DNA of 64,000 nt from Thalassospira lucentensis (lineage in GTDB: Bacteria; Pseudomonadota; Alphaproteobacteria; Rhodospirillales; Thalassospiraceae), in assembly GCF_001613805.1 (NCBI RefSeq), contig NZ_LPVY01000003.1, forward strand, positions 310,001 through 374,000. The letters are read 5' to 3'. A program made the translations under genes and the position numbers. The notes under the pieces were generated by a model. That model had not been told where the DNA came from and did not search any database. It saw only the letters and a list, made by a program, of their open reading frames with translations. Positions 27,855 to 37,211 of this stretch are shown piece after piece; position 1 is the first letter of the stretch; each line of letters begins with the position of its first letter.

Positions 27855-28661
27855 TCATGCATCACTTGAAAAATAACGCAGCAGGATCTTGATTAAATTG
27901 GAAGATCCTTCTTTCGCCATTTCAAGTGTCTGTTCATGACTAAGAGCGGTCGGGCTCATGCCAGCGGCCAGATTGGTGATGTTTGAAACTGCTGCAACCC
28001 GGAATCCCAGACGGCGGGCAAGAATGTTTTCCGGTACGGTCGACATGCCCACCGCATCCACCCCCAGAACCTTAAGCGCACGAATTTCGGCCGGTGTTTC
28101 AAAACTTGGCCCGGTGCACCAGCAATAAGTCCCTTCAAACAGGTCAATGCCAAGCTCTGCCGCAGTATTTTTCAACCCCGATCCGATTTCCGGGTCATAA
28201 GGCACATCCATCCCGACAAAGCGATCATCACCATGATATCCGATCAACGGATTGGGCCCGAACAGGCTGATATGATCCGTAATCAGCATCAGGTTCCCCG
28301 GTGATGCCTCGGAGATTAGCGAGCCCGCCGCATTGGTCAGGATAAGTCGGTCTGCCCCCAATTCACGCAATGTATCAAGCGGCTCGTTCATCAAATCCGA
28401 ACGGCCATGTTCATAATAGTGCGCCCGACCCTGCATGACGGCAACCGATACACCGCCAATCCGGCCAAGTACCAACTGCCCCCCATGGCCCACCACCGTC
28501 GGCTTGGGAAAGCCCGGCAGGTCGGCATAGGAAATCCTGATCGCATCACTGACGGCGTCAATAACGCCCCCCAGCCCACTGCCAAGAACAAGTGCAACCT
28601 CGGCCTTAAAGCCCGGTGCCTTGGCGGCAATGATGTCCAATGCGGCTTTGACGTTACTCAT
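27855..28661 (-). CDS. Purine nucleoside phosphorylase, trimeric 6-oxopurine type
   Basis: This enzyme splits inosine or guanosine with phosphate into base and ribose-1-phosphate. Motifs of the trimeric class are VLGSGLGG, PTVVGHGGQLVLG, LTNAAGS, TGPSFETPAEIR and GMSTVPE. The Asn in SNITNLAAG is the residue that selects 6-oxopurines, so adenosine should be a poor substrate. The protein has 268 residues. The start overlaps the cdd stop by four bases (ATGA), so translation is coupled. It belongs to the nucleoside uptake and salvage operon. Confidence 0.93.
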   Translation of the reverse strand: MSNVKAALDIIAAKAPGFKAEVALVLGSGLGGVIDAVSDAIRISYADLPGFPKPTVVGHGGQLVLGRIGGVSVAVMQGRAHYYEHGRSDLMNEPLDTLRELGADRLILTNAAGSLISEASPGNLMLITDHISLFGPNPLIGYHGDDRFVGMDVPYDPEIGSGLKNTAAELGIDLFEGTYCWCTGPSFETPAEIRALKVLGVDAVGMSTVPENILARRLGFRVAAVSNITNLAAGMSPTALSHEQTLEMAKEGSSNLIKILLRYFSSDA

Positions 28662-29077
28662 TTCAAATTCTCCGGCCCGAAGGAATGGGGAATAAGTTCT
28701 TCACGCGTCAGGGTCAAAAGCGTTTTGCCAGCATCATTGATGATATAAATCGTCGCATCCGATCCGGTGAATTCCCGGATTTTCTGGCGACACCCACCAC
28801 AAGGCGTACAGGCAACATTGCCAAGCCCGACAACGACGATTTCGTCAAACTTGGTTTCACCCGACAGAACCATTGCCGAAATTGCCCCGGCTTCGGCACA
28901 CACACCTTCGGGATAGGCCGCATTTTCAACATTGCATCCGGCAATGATCTGTCCGCGTTCCGTACGAAGGGCTGCGCCAACGTGGAATTTCGAATATGGC
29001 GCATATGCCCTGTCACGCGCGGCAAGTGCCGCATCAATCAAATCGCGCGGGGCGTCGGTTACAGTTTGCGATGTCAT
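28658..29077 (-). CDS. cdd: Cytidine deaminase
   Basis: Cdd converts (deoxy)cytidine to (deoxy)uridine, which DeoA-type enzymes can then use. The zinc ligands are seen in CAEAGAIS (with the catalytic Glu) and CTPCGGCRQ. N-terminal blocks AYAPYSKFHVGAALRT and GCNVENAAYPEGVCAE are typical. The 139-residue size fits the short tetrameric class. It is followed by the overlapping purine nucleoside phosphorylase gene. Confidence 0.95.
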   Translation of the reverse strand: MTSQTVTDAPRDLIDAALAARDRAYAPYSKFHVGAALRTERGQIIAGCNVENAAYPEGVCAEAGAISAMVLSGETKFDEIVVVGLGNVACTPCGGCRQKIREFTGSDATIYIINDAGKTLLTLTREELIPHSFGPENLK

Positions 29078-29104
29078 GTGTCTTGATCCTGTTTTTCCTG
29101 CCGC

Positions 29105-30118
29105 TTATCGCGGGCAGGTTCCGTCCTGCATATAGTCGTGAACAATAATCCTGCCGTTGATGATGTCGTTGCGCGCCGCATCGGCCGCATCCTTCATCGC
29201 AGACGTGATCAGGTCCCTGTTAAAATCGTCAAGCGCCCAGTCGATCCCACCTTCGGCAAGTCCAAGACTGCGAATACCCGGCTTCCAGTCCCCATTGCGC
29301 GCCGCCTTGAAAGCCTCGAACACCGCAACATCGACATGTTTGACCATCGATGTCAGAACCGAACTCGGATGCAACCCATTCTGGTTTGCATCCGATCCAA
29401 TTCCAAGCTTTCCGGCATCCGCAGTCGCCTGCAAAACACCAATTCCCGTACCACCGGCCAGTTGCAAGACAACATCCGCGCCAAGACCGATCTGTGTGGT
29501 CGCCAGTTCGGCACCACGGGCCGGATCATTCCACGCAGCACCGGTGGTTCCCGTCATGTTTTCCAGTACCTTGATGCCCGAAACCGCCTGCAACGCACCC
29601 AGGGCATAGCCACAGGTCATTCGACGGATCAACGGAATATCCATGCCGCCAACAACACCAATCGTTCCCGATTTCGATGCCATGGCCGCAAGCATCCCGA
29701 CAAGATACGTGCCTTCATGTTCGCGAAACACAACCGACTGCACATTAGGTTGATCAACAACCATATCGACAATGGCAAAACGGGTATCGGGAAATTCCGG
29801 CGCAACTTTGGCAAGCGACGTCGCCTGCTGAAACCCGATCACAACAATCGGGTCCCGTCCCTCGCGGGCAAAATTCCGGATCGCCTGTTCGCTTTGCGTG
29901 TCATTACGCAATTCGAACTCGCGATAATCAATGCCGGTTTCCTGTTTGAAACGCTCCGCCCCTTCGAAAGCCGACTGATTGAACGAACCGTCAAACTTGC
30001 CACCGGTTGAATAAACAACTGCTGGCGTAATTTCGGCGGCCTGCACGGCAAAAACCGTGGCAGGCAGCGCAACAGCCAGAACGGCAATGATGGAAAAGAC
30101 CTGTTTGCAATTCATCAC
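29105..30118 (-). CDS. BMP/PnrA-family nucleoside-binding protein, copy 1
   Basis: This periplasmic nucleoside-binding component has 337 residues. The Sec signal ends near residue 28 (VQA|AEIT) and there is no clear lipobox Cys. BMP family motifs are GGKFDGSFNQSAFEGAERF, FREHEGTYLVGMLAAMAS, GMDIPLIRRMTCGYALGA, WNDPARGAELATTQ and LAGGTGIGVLQA. It is paralogous to the protein at 33877-34872, the same operon's first gene, and lies downstream of the permeases. Two binding proteins for one channel suggests that the purine and pyrimidine ranges are split, which is inference. Confidence 0.92.
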   Translation of the reverse strand: MMNCKQVFSIIAVLAVALPATVFAVQAAEITPAVVYSTGGKFDGSFNQSAFEGAERFKQETGIDYREFELRNDTQSEQAIRNFAREGRDPIVVIGFQQATSLAKVAPEFPDTRFAIVDMVVDQPNVQSVVFREHEGTYLVGMLAAMASKSGTIGVVGGMDIPLIRRMTCGYALGALQAVSGIKVLENMTGTTGAAWNDPARGAELATTQIGLGADVVLQLAGGTGIGVLQATADAGKLGIGSDANQNGLHPSSVLTSMVKHVDVAVFEAFKAARNGDWKPGIRSLGLAEGGIDWALDDFNRDLITSAMKDAADAARNDIINGRIIVHDYMQDGTCPR

Positions 30119-30166
30119 AGCCTCGTTTGCCAGATATGCCGGATCGGGAAGCTGACCGCAGCGCGA

Positions 30167-31138
30167 TCAGCGTTCCTTCACATACGGACGACCAAGCGAT
30201 TTGGGCGGAATGGCGCGGCCAATAAAGCCCGCCAACAGGATCACCGTCAAAACATAGGGTAGTGCCTGCACCAGTTGCACCGGCACCTCGCCGATCCCCG
30301 GCAGGATAACACCCTGCATGCGGGTTGCCGCGGCATCAAGAAAACCAAACAGCAAGCACGCAAACAATGCCGGGAAAGGTCGCCATTTGCCAAATACCAT
30401 GGCTGCGAGCGCGATGTAGCCCTTGCCCGCTGTCATATCCTGAAGGAAGGACGCACCCTGCGCGGTCGAAAGATACGCCCCCGACATGCCGACAAGAATA
30501 CCACTGCACATCACCGCACGATAACGCATGGCGACAACTCCGATACCGGCGGTATCAACCGCCCCCGGATTTTCACCAACCGCACGCAGACGCAAACCGA
30601 AACGGGTGCGATACATCACCCACCACGCTGCCGGAACTGCAAGGAACGCGACATAAACAAGAATGTTATGACCGCTCAGCAATTCCGAATAAATTGATCC
30701 AAGTACCGGGACATCGGCAACGGCATCCGCACCGGGCAGGGTAATCGGTTGGAACCGCGATTCATGATCAAGCGACGGCGTCTTGCCGCCTTGCGCAAAC
30801 AGCGCAATCCCGACAAGTGCCGTCAGGCCCGACATCAGGATATTGATCGCCATGCCTGATACAACCTGATTGCCTTTATGCGTGATGCAGGCAAAACCAT
30901 GCAGCAGCGAAAGGCAGATCGTGGTTCCGATTGCCGCCAGCAACCCGACCCACGGATTTCCGACATAATAAGCCACGGCAGCAGCCGAAAACGCCCCGCC
31001 CAGCATCATGCCTTCAAGTGCCAGGTTGATCGTGCCGGACCGCTCCGAAAACATCCCGGCCAGTGCGGCAAGAATAAGCGGGGTCGATGTCCGAAGTGTC
31101 GCATCCAGAAGCAGGATAACCAGTTCAAAATTATCCAT
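30167..31138 (-). CDS. Nucleoside ABC transporter permease 2
   Basis: The protein has 323 residues from the ATG at 31138, which shares one base with the upstream permease stop (TAATG). About ten helices are predicted. Typical sequence of the BmpC/NupQ type is RTSTPLILAALAGMFSERSG, TINLALEGMMLGGAFSAA and FGLRLRAVGENPGAVDTAGI. It should pair with the other permease to form the channel driven by the double ATPase. Confidence 0.92.
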   Translation of the reverse strand: MDNFELVILLLDATLRTSTPLILAALAGMFSERSGTINLALEGMMLGGAFSAAAVAYYVGNPWVGLLAAIGTTICLSLLHGFACITHKGNQVVSGMAINILMSGLTALVGIALFAQGGKTPSLDHESRFQPITLPGADAVADVPVLGSIYSELLSGHNILVYVAFLAVPAAWWVMYRTRFGLRLRAVGENPGAVDTAGIGVVAMRYRAVMCSGILVGMSGAYLSTAQGASFLQDMTAGKGYIALAAMVFGKWRPFPALFACLLFGFLDAAATRMQGVILPGIGEVPVQLVQALPYVLTVILLAGFIGRAIPPKSLGRPYVKER

Positions 31139-32256
31139 TATACTGCCTCCTGCGCACGGCGGCGCAAATGCCACGCTGTATAAATCCGGGTCACACGCGG
31201 ACGAAACATATGTTCCATCGCACCGGTAAACAGGATCACAAGCCCCTGAATAACCACGACCATATCGTTCGAAATCGTTGGGATTTCAAAGCTGAGCTCC
31301 GCCCCGCCCTGATACAGCATTCCAAACAGCAATGCCGCCAGGAATATACCAAACGGGTGATTGCGTCCCATCAGGGCAACTGCAATTCCTACAAAGCCGT
31401 AACCGGCGGTAAAGTCGATCAGCAATCGGTGCTGAACACCCATCACTTCGTTAAGCGCCATGAAGGCCGAAAGCGCGCCTGAAATCATCATAGCCATGAT
31501 AATGTAACGCCCCGGCTCGATCCCGGCATAGGTCGCGGCAACCGCATTGGCACCCACGGTGCGGATCGCATAACCCCATCTTGTATGCCAGATGAACAGC
31601 CACACCAGAACACTGCAGACAAGCGCGTACACAAATGAGAGGTTCAGCGGACTGCTTGCCATTTCCAGACCAAGGCCTGCGGCGATATCATGAATGAACG
31701 GCAAACGCAGATGTTCGGCGATCTGTTCGCTTTCCGGGGTCATTGATCCCTGAGGCCGCAGAACATTGACCAGCAAATAAACCATCAGTGACGATGCAAT
31801 GAAGTTGAACATGATCGTGGTGATCACGACATGCGACCCGCGACGCGCCTGCAGATATGCCGGGATATAGGCCCAGGCCGCACCGAAAATTGCCGCCGCC
31901 AGAATGGCAACAATCAGCATTATCGGGAATGGCAGAAAATCAAGGTAAAGGGCGGCCAGAATAACGCCAAGACCACCGACATAGGCCTGCCCTTCGGCAC
32001 CGATATTGAACAGCCCGCAATGGAATGCCACGGCAAAGGCCAGACCGGTAAAGATGAAGTTGGTGGTGTAATAAAGCGTATAACCCCACGCCTCTTCATA
32101 GCCGAACGCACCATAAAGCAGAATTTCAACAACTTGTGTCGGGCTTTCACCGATCGCCAGAACAACAAGCCCCGAAACGACCAGTGCCAGCAGAAGGTTG
32201 AGCAGCGGCAACGCACCAACATCAATCCAGCGCGGCAGTTGAACGGTATCACTCAT
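31138..32256 (-). CDS. Nucleoside ABC transporter permease 1
   Basis: The 372-residue permease is of the BmpB/NupP type, with about ten helices. Family sequences include GLFNIGAEGQAYVGGLGVIL, GSHVVITTIMFNFIAS and GYAIRTVGANAVAATYAGI. Its start overlaps the ATPase stop by four bases and its stop overlaps permease 2, so the three are translationally chained. Confidence 0.92.
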   Translation of the reverse strand: MSDTVQLPRWIDVGALPLLNLLLALVVSGLVVLAIGESPTQVVEILLYGAFGYEEAWGYTLYYTTNFIFTGLAFAVAFHCGLFNIGAEGQAYVGGLGVILAALYLDFLPFPIMLIVAILAAAIFGAAWAYIPAYLQARRGSHVVITTIMFNFIASSLMVYLLVNVLRPQGSMTPESEQIAEHLRLPFIHDIAAGLGLEMASSPLNLSFVYALVCSVLVWLFIWHTRWGYAIRTVGANAVAATYAGIEPGRYIIMAMMISGALSAFMALNEVMGVQHRLLIDFTAGYGFVGIAVALMGRNHPFGIFLAALLFGMLYQGGAELSFEIPTISNDMVVVIQGLVILFTGAMEHMFRPRVTRIYTAWHLRRRAQEAV

Positions 32257-33848
32257 GCGTGGCCCTCCGCGGCTTTGGCTTCATGGGGGTCAACCCCGGC
32301 CATCATCAGGCCAAGAACCCGTTCATTTGCTTCGGCAGCAGAAACTTCACCGATGATGGAACCATCACACATCACCAGTATGCGGTCGGCAAGAGACATG
32401 ATTTCGTCCAGTTCGACGGATACCAGCAGGACGGCCTTGCCGGCATCGCGCATCGCAACAATACGTTTGTGAATGAATTCGATGGCGCCGATATCGACAC
32501 CACGCGTCGGCTGACCAACCAGAAGAAGTTCCGGATCACGCATGATTTCACGCGCCAGAACCAGCTTCTGCTGGTTGCCGCCGGAAAAATTGGCCGCTTT
32601 CAAATCAGGATCATTTGGTCGCACGTCGAATTCCGACATCATATGTTCGGTCGCACCGGAAATCGCATGCCAGTTCAGGAACATGCCTTTCTGATAGGCT
32701 GCATCATCTTCATAACCGAGAATAGCGGCTTCCTTGGCCGAAAATGACGTCACCATCGCCATGCGATGGCGATCCTCAGGCACATGGGCCACACCGCGTT
32801 TACGCAGTTCGGCGGCATCAACACCGCGACCGGGTGTCACATCCTGCCCGTTCAACAGGACCTGTCCCTCGCTTACAGCACGTATCCCGCCAAGCGCTTC
32901 AAGAAGTTCGCTCTGCCCGTTGCCGGAAACCCCGGCAATGCCGACGATTTCACCAGCACGAACCGTAAAGCTGGCATTCTTGACCTTGCGCACACCCTGC
33001 GATGTTTCAACGCACAGATTATCGACCTCAAGAACCGTCGCCGCCGGTGCGGCCTCACCCTTTTCAAGGCGCAAAAGCACCTTGCGGCCGACCATCAGTT
33101 CGGAAAGTTCTTCGGGGCTGGTTTCAGCCGTTTTGCGATGGGCCACCATTTCACCCTGGCGCATCACGGAAACATTATCCGTTGCCGCCATGATTTCACG
33201 CAGTTTATGCGTGATCAGAACAACCGTCTTGCCCTGCTGCTTCAGGGTTTCCAGAATGCGGAACAGATGATCCGCTTCCTGCGGGGTCAAAACGCCCGTC
33301 GGTTCATCCAGAATAAGGATTTCGGCCCCGCGATAAAGGGCCTTCAGAATTTCAACGCGCTGCTGCAAACCAACAGACAGGTCACCAACAATGGCATCGG
33401 GATTAACGTCGAGCGAATATTCACGCTCCAGACGTTTAAGCTCCTCGCGGGCCTTGTCTACGCCCTCGCGCAGGATTGCTCCGCCCTCGACACCCAGAAT
33501 AACGTTTTCAAGAACCGTGAACGGTTCAACCAGCATGAAATGCTGATGAACCATGCCGATCCCGACCGCAATGGCATCTTCGGATCCCTTGATGTCGCAA
33601 AGTTTGCCATCGACATGGATGGTGCCCCCGTCCGCCTGATAAAAGCCGTACAGGATACTCATCAGGGTCGATTTGCCAGCACCGTTTTCCCCGACGATGC
33701 CGTGAATCGTACCCTTTTCAACTTTCAGATCGATTGATTTATTCGCGTGTACCGCCCCGAACCGCTTGTCTATACCGCGCAGTTCAATAGCGGGTTGCAC
33801 GGCACCGGTCTCCCCGGCGCCGTGCATTTGATGCATCGTATCCGACAC
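32253..33848 (-). CDS. Nucleoside ABC transporter ATPase, two fused domains
   Basis: The protein has 531 residues with two ABC domains in one chain. Domain 1: Walker A GENGAGKSTLMS, signature LSVGLQQRVEILKAL, Walker B ILILDEPTGVLTP, switch His in LITHKLREI. Domain 2: GVSGNGQSELLEAL (Gln in place of Lys), FSGGNQQKLVLAREIM, LLLVGQPTRGVD. The weaker second site is normal for sugar and nucleoside ATPases of this class. It lies 28 bp downstream of the BMP protein gene at 33877. Confidence 0.94.
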   Translation of the reverse strand: MSDTMHQMHGAGETGAVQPAIELRGIDKRFGAVHANKSIDLKVEKGTIHGIVGENGAGKSTLMSILYGFYQADGGTIHVDGKLCDIKGSEDAIAVGIGMVHQHFMLVEPFTVLENVILGVEGGAILREGVDKAREELKRLEREYSLDVNPDAIVGDLSVGLQQRVEILKALYRGAEILILDEPTGVLTPQEADHLFRILETLKQQGKTVVLITHKLREIMAATDNVSVMRQGEMVAHRKTAETSPEELSELMVGRKVLLRLEKGEAAPAATVLEVDNLCVETSQGVRKVKNASFTVRAGEIVGIAGVSGNGQSELLEALGGIRAVSEGQVLLNGQDVTPGRGVDAAELRKRGVAHVPEDRHRMAMVTSFSAKEAAILGYEDDAAYQKGMFLNWHAISGATEHMMSEFDVRPNDPDLKAANFSGGNQQKLVLAREIMRDPELLLVGQPTRGVDIGAIEFIHKRIVAMRDAGKAVLLVSVELDEIMSLADRILVMCDGSIIGEVSAAEANERVLGLMMAGVDPHEAKAAEGHA

Positions 33849-33876
33849 TACAAATCCCCGGTTTGTTCGTCCTGCC

Positions 33877-34872
33877 TTACATCGGGCAGGCGCTGTCGCT
33901 CATGTAATCATGGACTTCAAGGTTGCCGGAAATGATTTCTTCCTTGGCCTTGGCAACAGCCGCTTTCATGTCGTCGGTGATGAGTTTCTCGTTGTTCTCG
34001 TCAAGCGCCCAGTCAACGCCGCCTTCTGCAAGGCCAAGAACGGTTACGCCCGGTTCCCATGTGTCGTTGGCAGCAGCGTCGAACGCTTCGTAAACAGCAA
34101 CGTCAACACGCTTGAGCATCGAGGTCAGAACCGAACCCGGATGCAGGGCATTCTGGTTTGAGTCAACACCGATGCCAAGCTTGCCGGCATCCGCCGCCGC
34201 CTGCAGAACACCAACGCCGGTGCCGCCAGCCGCGTGATAGACAACGTCCGCCCCACGGTCGAATTGCGATTTTGCAAGTTCGCCACCTTTAACCGGGTCA
34301 TTCCATGCCGCACCGGTGGTGCCGGTCATATTCTGGAAGACTTCGGCATCGGCATTGGCGTGTTTAACACCCTGCGCATAACCACAGGCAAATTTGCGGA
34401 TCAGCGGAATATCCATGCCACCGATGAAGCCGACCTTGCCGGTTTTTGATGCCATTGCTGCCAAAACACCAACCAGGAACGAACCTTCATGTTCCTTGAA
34501 TACCACCGACTGAACGTTCGGCAGGTCAACAACCATGTCAACGATCGTGAACTTGATATCAGGGAATTCGGTTGCAACTTTCTCAAGGGCTGATGCCTGC
34601 GAGAAGCCGATTGCAACAATCGGGTTCATGCCGCGGCGTGCGAAGTTGCGCATGGCCTGTTCGCGCTGCGAATCGTTCTGGATTTCGAAATCGCGATACT
34701 CGGTCCCGGTGTCGGCCTTGTATTTCTCGGCACCGTTATATGCGCCCTGGTTAAACGAACGGTCAAAACGGCCGCCCAGATCGTAAACGACTGCCGGTTT
34801 GATTTCTGCTGCGCTCGCTACACCTGCATAGCATGCAACAGCCGCGACCATGGTGGTCAGAAGCTTTTTCAT
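33877..34872 (-). CDS. BMP/PnrA-family nucleoside-binding protein, copy 2
   Basis: The protein has 331 residues. The signal peptide ends at about residue 21 (VASA|AEIK). A Cys at residue 14 is not in a strong lipobox. The mature sequence parallels copy 1 block by block: GGRFDRSFNQGAYNGAEKY, FKEHEGSFLVGVLAAMAS, GMDIPLIRKFACGYAQGV, TGTTGAAWNDPVKGGELA and GVDSNQNALHPGSVLTSM. It is the first gene of the operon and probably the main receptor. The promoter lies in the 597-bp region toward the divergent nucleotidase gene. Confidence 0.93.
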   Translation of the reverse strand: MKKLLTTMVAAVACYAGVASAAEIKPAVVYDLGGRFDRSFNQGAYNGAEKYKADTGTEYRDFEIQNDSQREQAMRNFARRGMNPIVAIGFSQASALEKVATEFPDIKFTIVDMVVDLPNVQSVVFKEHEGSFLVGVLAAMASKTGKVGFIGGMDIPLIRKFACGYAQGVKHANADAEVFQNMTGTTGAAWNDPVKGGELAKSQFDRGADVVYHAAGGTGVGVLQAAADAGKLGIGVDSNQNALHPGSVLTSMLKRVDVAVYEAFDAAANDTWEPGVTVLGLAEGGVDWALDENNEKLITDDMKAAVAKAKEEIISGNLEVHDYMSDSACPM

Positions 34873-35469
34873 TCCGATGCCCTTCTATTGCTTGATTCTC
34901 TTTTATATCCCGCCAGTGCCCTTAACCGGCAGGACTCCCTCATCGAAAAAGTGTTTCATGCAGCAGCGCCGCTTTTTGCCCCGGATGCCGGTATGCTTTT
35001 GTGCGTCTCTGCTGCAGAACGCCTATGGTAACTACAAAATACAGTACTCTGTAAATAGCAGAGCACGGACCATAGGCACAAAACCTGTCCATTCGGTCAG
35101 AATTCATTCTACCCCAGCTTACCTTTTTACCGTCTATCTGCGGGGTTTCCCTTAGTTTTTCACGCATTAGAAAACGCTGACATTTCAATCGCTGCCGATA
35201 CTATTTCTCAAAGAATTTCATAATCGCGACTCACGCTATTTCTGTAATCCTGCCTGTTGGCCCGAAAACAAAGGCGTCCGATTCTGCATTGCAATGAAAA
35301 TGTGTCCTCCATCGCCCTGATGCGGATCGACAATTTAACCGTCACGTCATCAACCGGACGTACCCCCAAAAGAATTTTAATGCTAGGGTCACGTGCGTTC
35401 AGGGATTTGACTTTTCATGCCACACCGGGTCGAGGGATCCCGGTGCAACGGCTTGTTCGGAGATAAAAA
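34873..35469. promoter_or_regulatory. Divergent control region of the nucleoside operon and the nucleotidase gene
   Basis: No gene fits in these 597 bp. The notable element is a nested inverted repeat at 35021-35077, annotated separately. The remainder is AT-rich at 35125-35265 and holds promoters for both directions. I cannot name the regulator. No nucleoside repressor gene (CytR, DeoR or NupG-like) is present next to it. Confidence 0.5.
35021..35077. promoter_or_regulatory. Nested inverted repeat, operator or structured leader RNA
   Basis: GCCTATGGT (35021-35029) and ACCATAGGC (35069-35077) pair perfectly. Inside them, GTACTCTG (35044-35051) and CAGAGCAC (35059-35066) form an 8-bp helix with one wobble pair and a 7-nt loop. 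Read on the minus strand, this would be a two-helix RNA 150-200 nt upstream of the BMP gene. It could be a leader element or a two-part DNA operator. It does not match any riboswitch I know. Confidence 0.45.
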
Positions 35470-37065
35470 ATGAAACGGAAAATTGCGGGGCTTCTTTCGG
35501 CCTGCACGATGCTGACTTTCGGTGCCGGTTCGGCACTTGCGGATTATGATCTGCGCATCCTGCATACCAACGACGTTCATGATCGTGTTGAATCGGTTAC
35601 CAAATACAATAACAGTTGCAGCGCCGAAGACGAAACAGAAGGCAAATGCTTTGGCGGTTATGCCCGTTTGGCAACCGCCATTCGCGAGAATCGTGCCATG
35701 GGCGGCAATGTCCTTGTTCTGGACGGCGGCGATCAGTTCCAGGGATCGCTTTATTATTCGACCTACAAGGGCAAGCTGACCGCCGAACTGATGGCAATGG
35801 CGGGTTACGATGCCATGACCATCGGCAACCATGAATTTGACGACGGCCCCGAAGTTCTTGCCGCCTTCATCAAGGCCAGCAAAATTCCGGTCCTATCGGC
35901 CAACGTCAAGCCGCTTGGCGGTTCCGGCCTTGAAGGGTTCATCAAGCCCGACACCATCGTCGAAGTCGGGGGCGAGAAAATCGGCCTGATCGGCATCACC
36001 ACCGAGGAAACCCCTGATATCTCGAGCCCGGGCGACCATGTCAGCATCACCGATTCCGAAATGGCGCTGCGCTATTCGGTTGCCCGTCTGCGCCTTAAAG
36101 GCATCAATAAAATCATCGTCATGAGTCATTCCGGCTCCTACAAGGATTTTGAACTGGCCAAAACCGTCAGCGGCATCGATGTCATCGTGGGCGGTCACGA
36201 TAACCAGCTCTTCTCGAACACCAATGAAAAGGCCAACTATCCCTACCCGGTTGTCGAAACCGCACCGGATGGCAAACCCGTTCTGGTCGTTCAGGCCTAT
36301 GCCTATAGCCGCTATCTCGGCGCACTCGAAGTCACCTTTGATGATGACGGAGTGGCAAAGGCATGGTCGGGGGAACCGATCACCCTTGATAGCAATATCA
36401 AACCGGCCGATGACGTTCTGGCAAAAATCGCCGAAGTTAGCGGTTCGGTCGATGCCGTCCGTACCATCGAAGTCGGCAGCTTTACCATAGCGGCCGATGG
36501 ATCGCGCGAAACCTGTCGCGCAATGGAATGCTCCATGGGCTCGCTGATTGCCGATGCGATGCTTTGGAAAGCTGGCGAAGGTTACCAGATCGCCATCCAG
36601 AATGGCGGCGGTGTCCGCGCCAGCATTGACGAAGGCACCGTAACAATGGGCGAAGTTCTTACGGTTCTGCCGTTCCAGAACGCCCTGGCAACCTTCAAAC
36701 TGTCAGGTGCCGATGTCATTGCATCGCTTGAACATGGCGTGTCGATGGTATCCGAGGGCAAGGGCCAGTTCCCGCAGGTTTCCGGCCTGAAATTCGATCT
36801 GGATCTTAACGCGCCGGTCGGGGCGCGCGTATCCAACGTCATGGTCAATGAAGGCGGTACTTTCGCCCCGATTGATCCGGCCAAAACATATGGCGTTGTA
36901 TCGAACGACTTCATGCGCAATGGCGGGGATGGCTATGCCTTGTTCCGCGACAACGCAACTGATGTCTATGATTTCGGTCCGAACCTTGAACAGGCTGTTG
37001 CGGAATATATCGGCATGAATTCGCCGATGACCCCGGCAACCAGTGACCGCATCATGATTAAATAA
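35470..37065 (+). CDS. Secreted 5'-nucleotidase / UDP-sugar hydrolase (UshA-like)
   Basis: The protein has 531 residues. The signal peptide ends at about residue 24 (SALA|DYD), so the product is periplasmic. The N-terminal metallophosphoesterase has the metal motifs LHTNDVHDR, LDGGDQFQGS, TIGNHEFDDG and VGGHDNQLF. The C-terminal 5'-nucleotidase domain carries QNGGGVRASI and FMRNGGDGYALF (nucleobase pocket). It dephosphorylates nucleotides to nucleosides outside the cytoplasm. It is divergent from the nucleoside uptake operon, whose substrates it would supply. A strong terminator follows. Confidence 0.93.
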   Translation: MKRKIAGLLSACTMLTFGAGSALADYDLRILHTNDVHDRVESVTKYNNSCSAEDETEGKCFGGYARLATAIRENRAMGGNVLVLDGGDQFQGSLYYSTYKGKLTAELMAMAGYDAMTIGNHEFDDGPEVLAAFIKASKIPVLSANVKPLGGSGLEGFIKPDTIVEVGGEKIGLIGITTEETPDISSPGDHVSITDSEMALRYSVARLRLKGINKIIVMSHSGSYKDFELAKTVSGIDVIVGGHDNQLFSNTNEKANYPYPVVETAPDGKPVLVVQAYAYSRYLGALEVTFDDDGVAKAWSGEPITLDSNIKPADDVLAKIAEVSGSVDAVRTIEVGSFTIAADGSRETCRAMECSMGSLIADAMLWKAGEGYQIAIQNGGGVRASIDEGTVTMGEVLTVLPFQNALATFKLSGADVIASLEHGVSMVSEGKGQFPQVSGLKFDLDLNAPVGARVSNVMVNEGGTFAPIDPAKTYGVVSNDFMRNGGDGYALFRDNATDVYDFGPNLEQAVAEYIGMNSPMTPATSDRIMIK

Positions 37066-37090
37066 GCCCGAACCAACGGGTTTGACCAAA

Positions 37091-37132
37091 GGGCAGCGCA
37101 CAATGATCCCGTGCGCTGCCCTTCTTGTTTTG
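37091..37132 (+). terminator. Terminator after the nucleotidase gene
   Basis: GGGCAGCGCAC (37091-37101) pairs perfectly with GTGCGCTGCCC (37111-37121) around a 9-nt loop, followed by TTCTTGTTTTG. Confidence 0.92.
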
Positions 37133-37211
37133 CTTGCGTTGCGTTGGCCCTGCGGCTTATGACTTCGCACCTGTCGCCAACGACCCATTCAATAAGAAAC
37201 AGAGCATCATC

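Noticed and set aside
32766-33737. Plus-strand frame over the nucleoside ATPase gene
   Set aside because: It is a shadow of the two-domain ATPase and does not resemble any protein family.
32253-33848. Missing Lys in the second Walker A of the nucleoside ATPase
   Set aside because: GVSGNGQSE-type second sites are normal in two-domain sugar and nucleoside ATPases.
35021-35077. Purine riboswitch for the nucleoside operon
   Set aside because: There is no three-way junction with two hairpin arms and no conserved core bases. I keep it only as an unclassified element.
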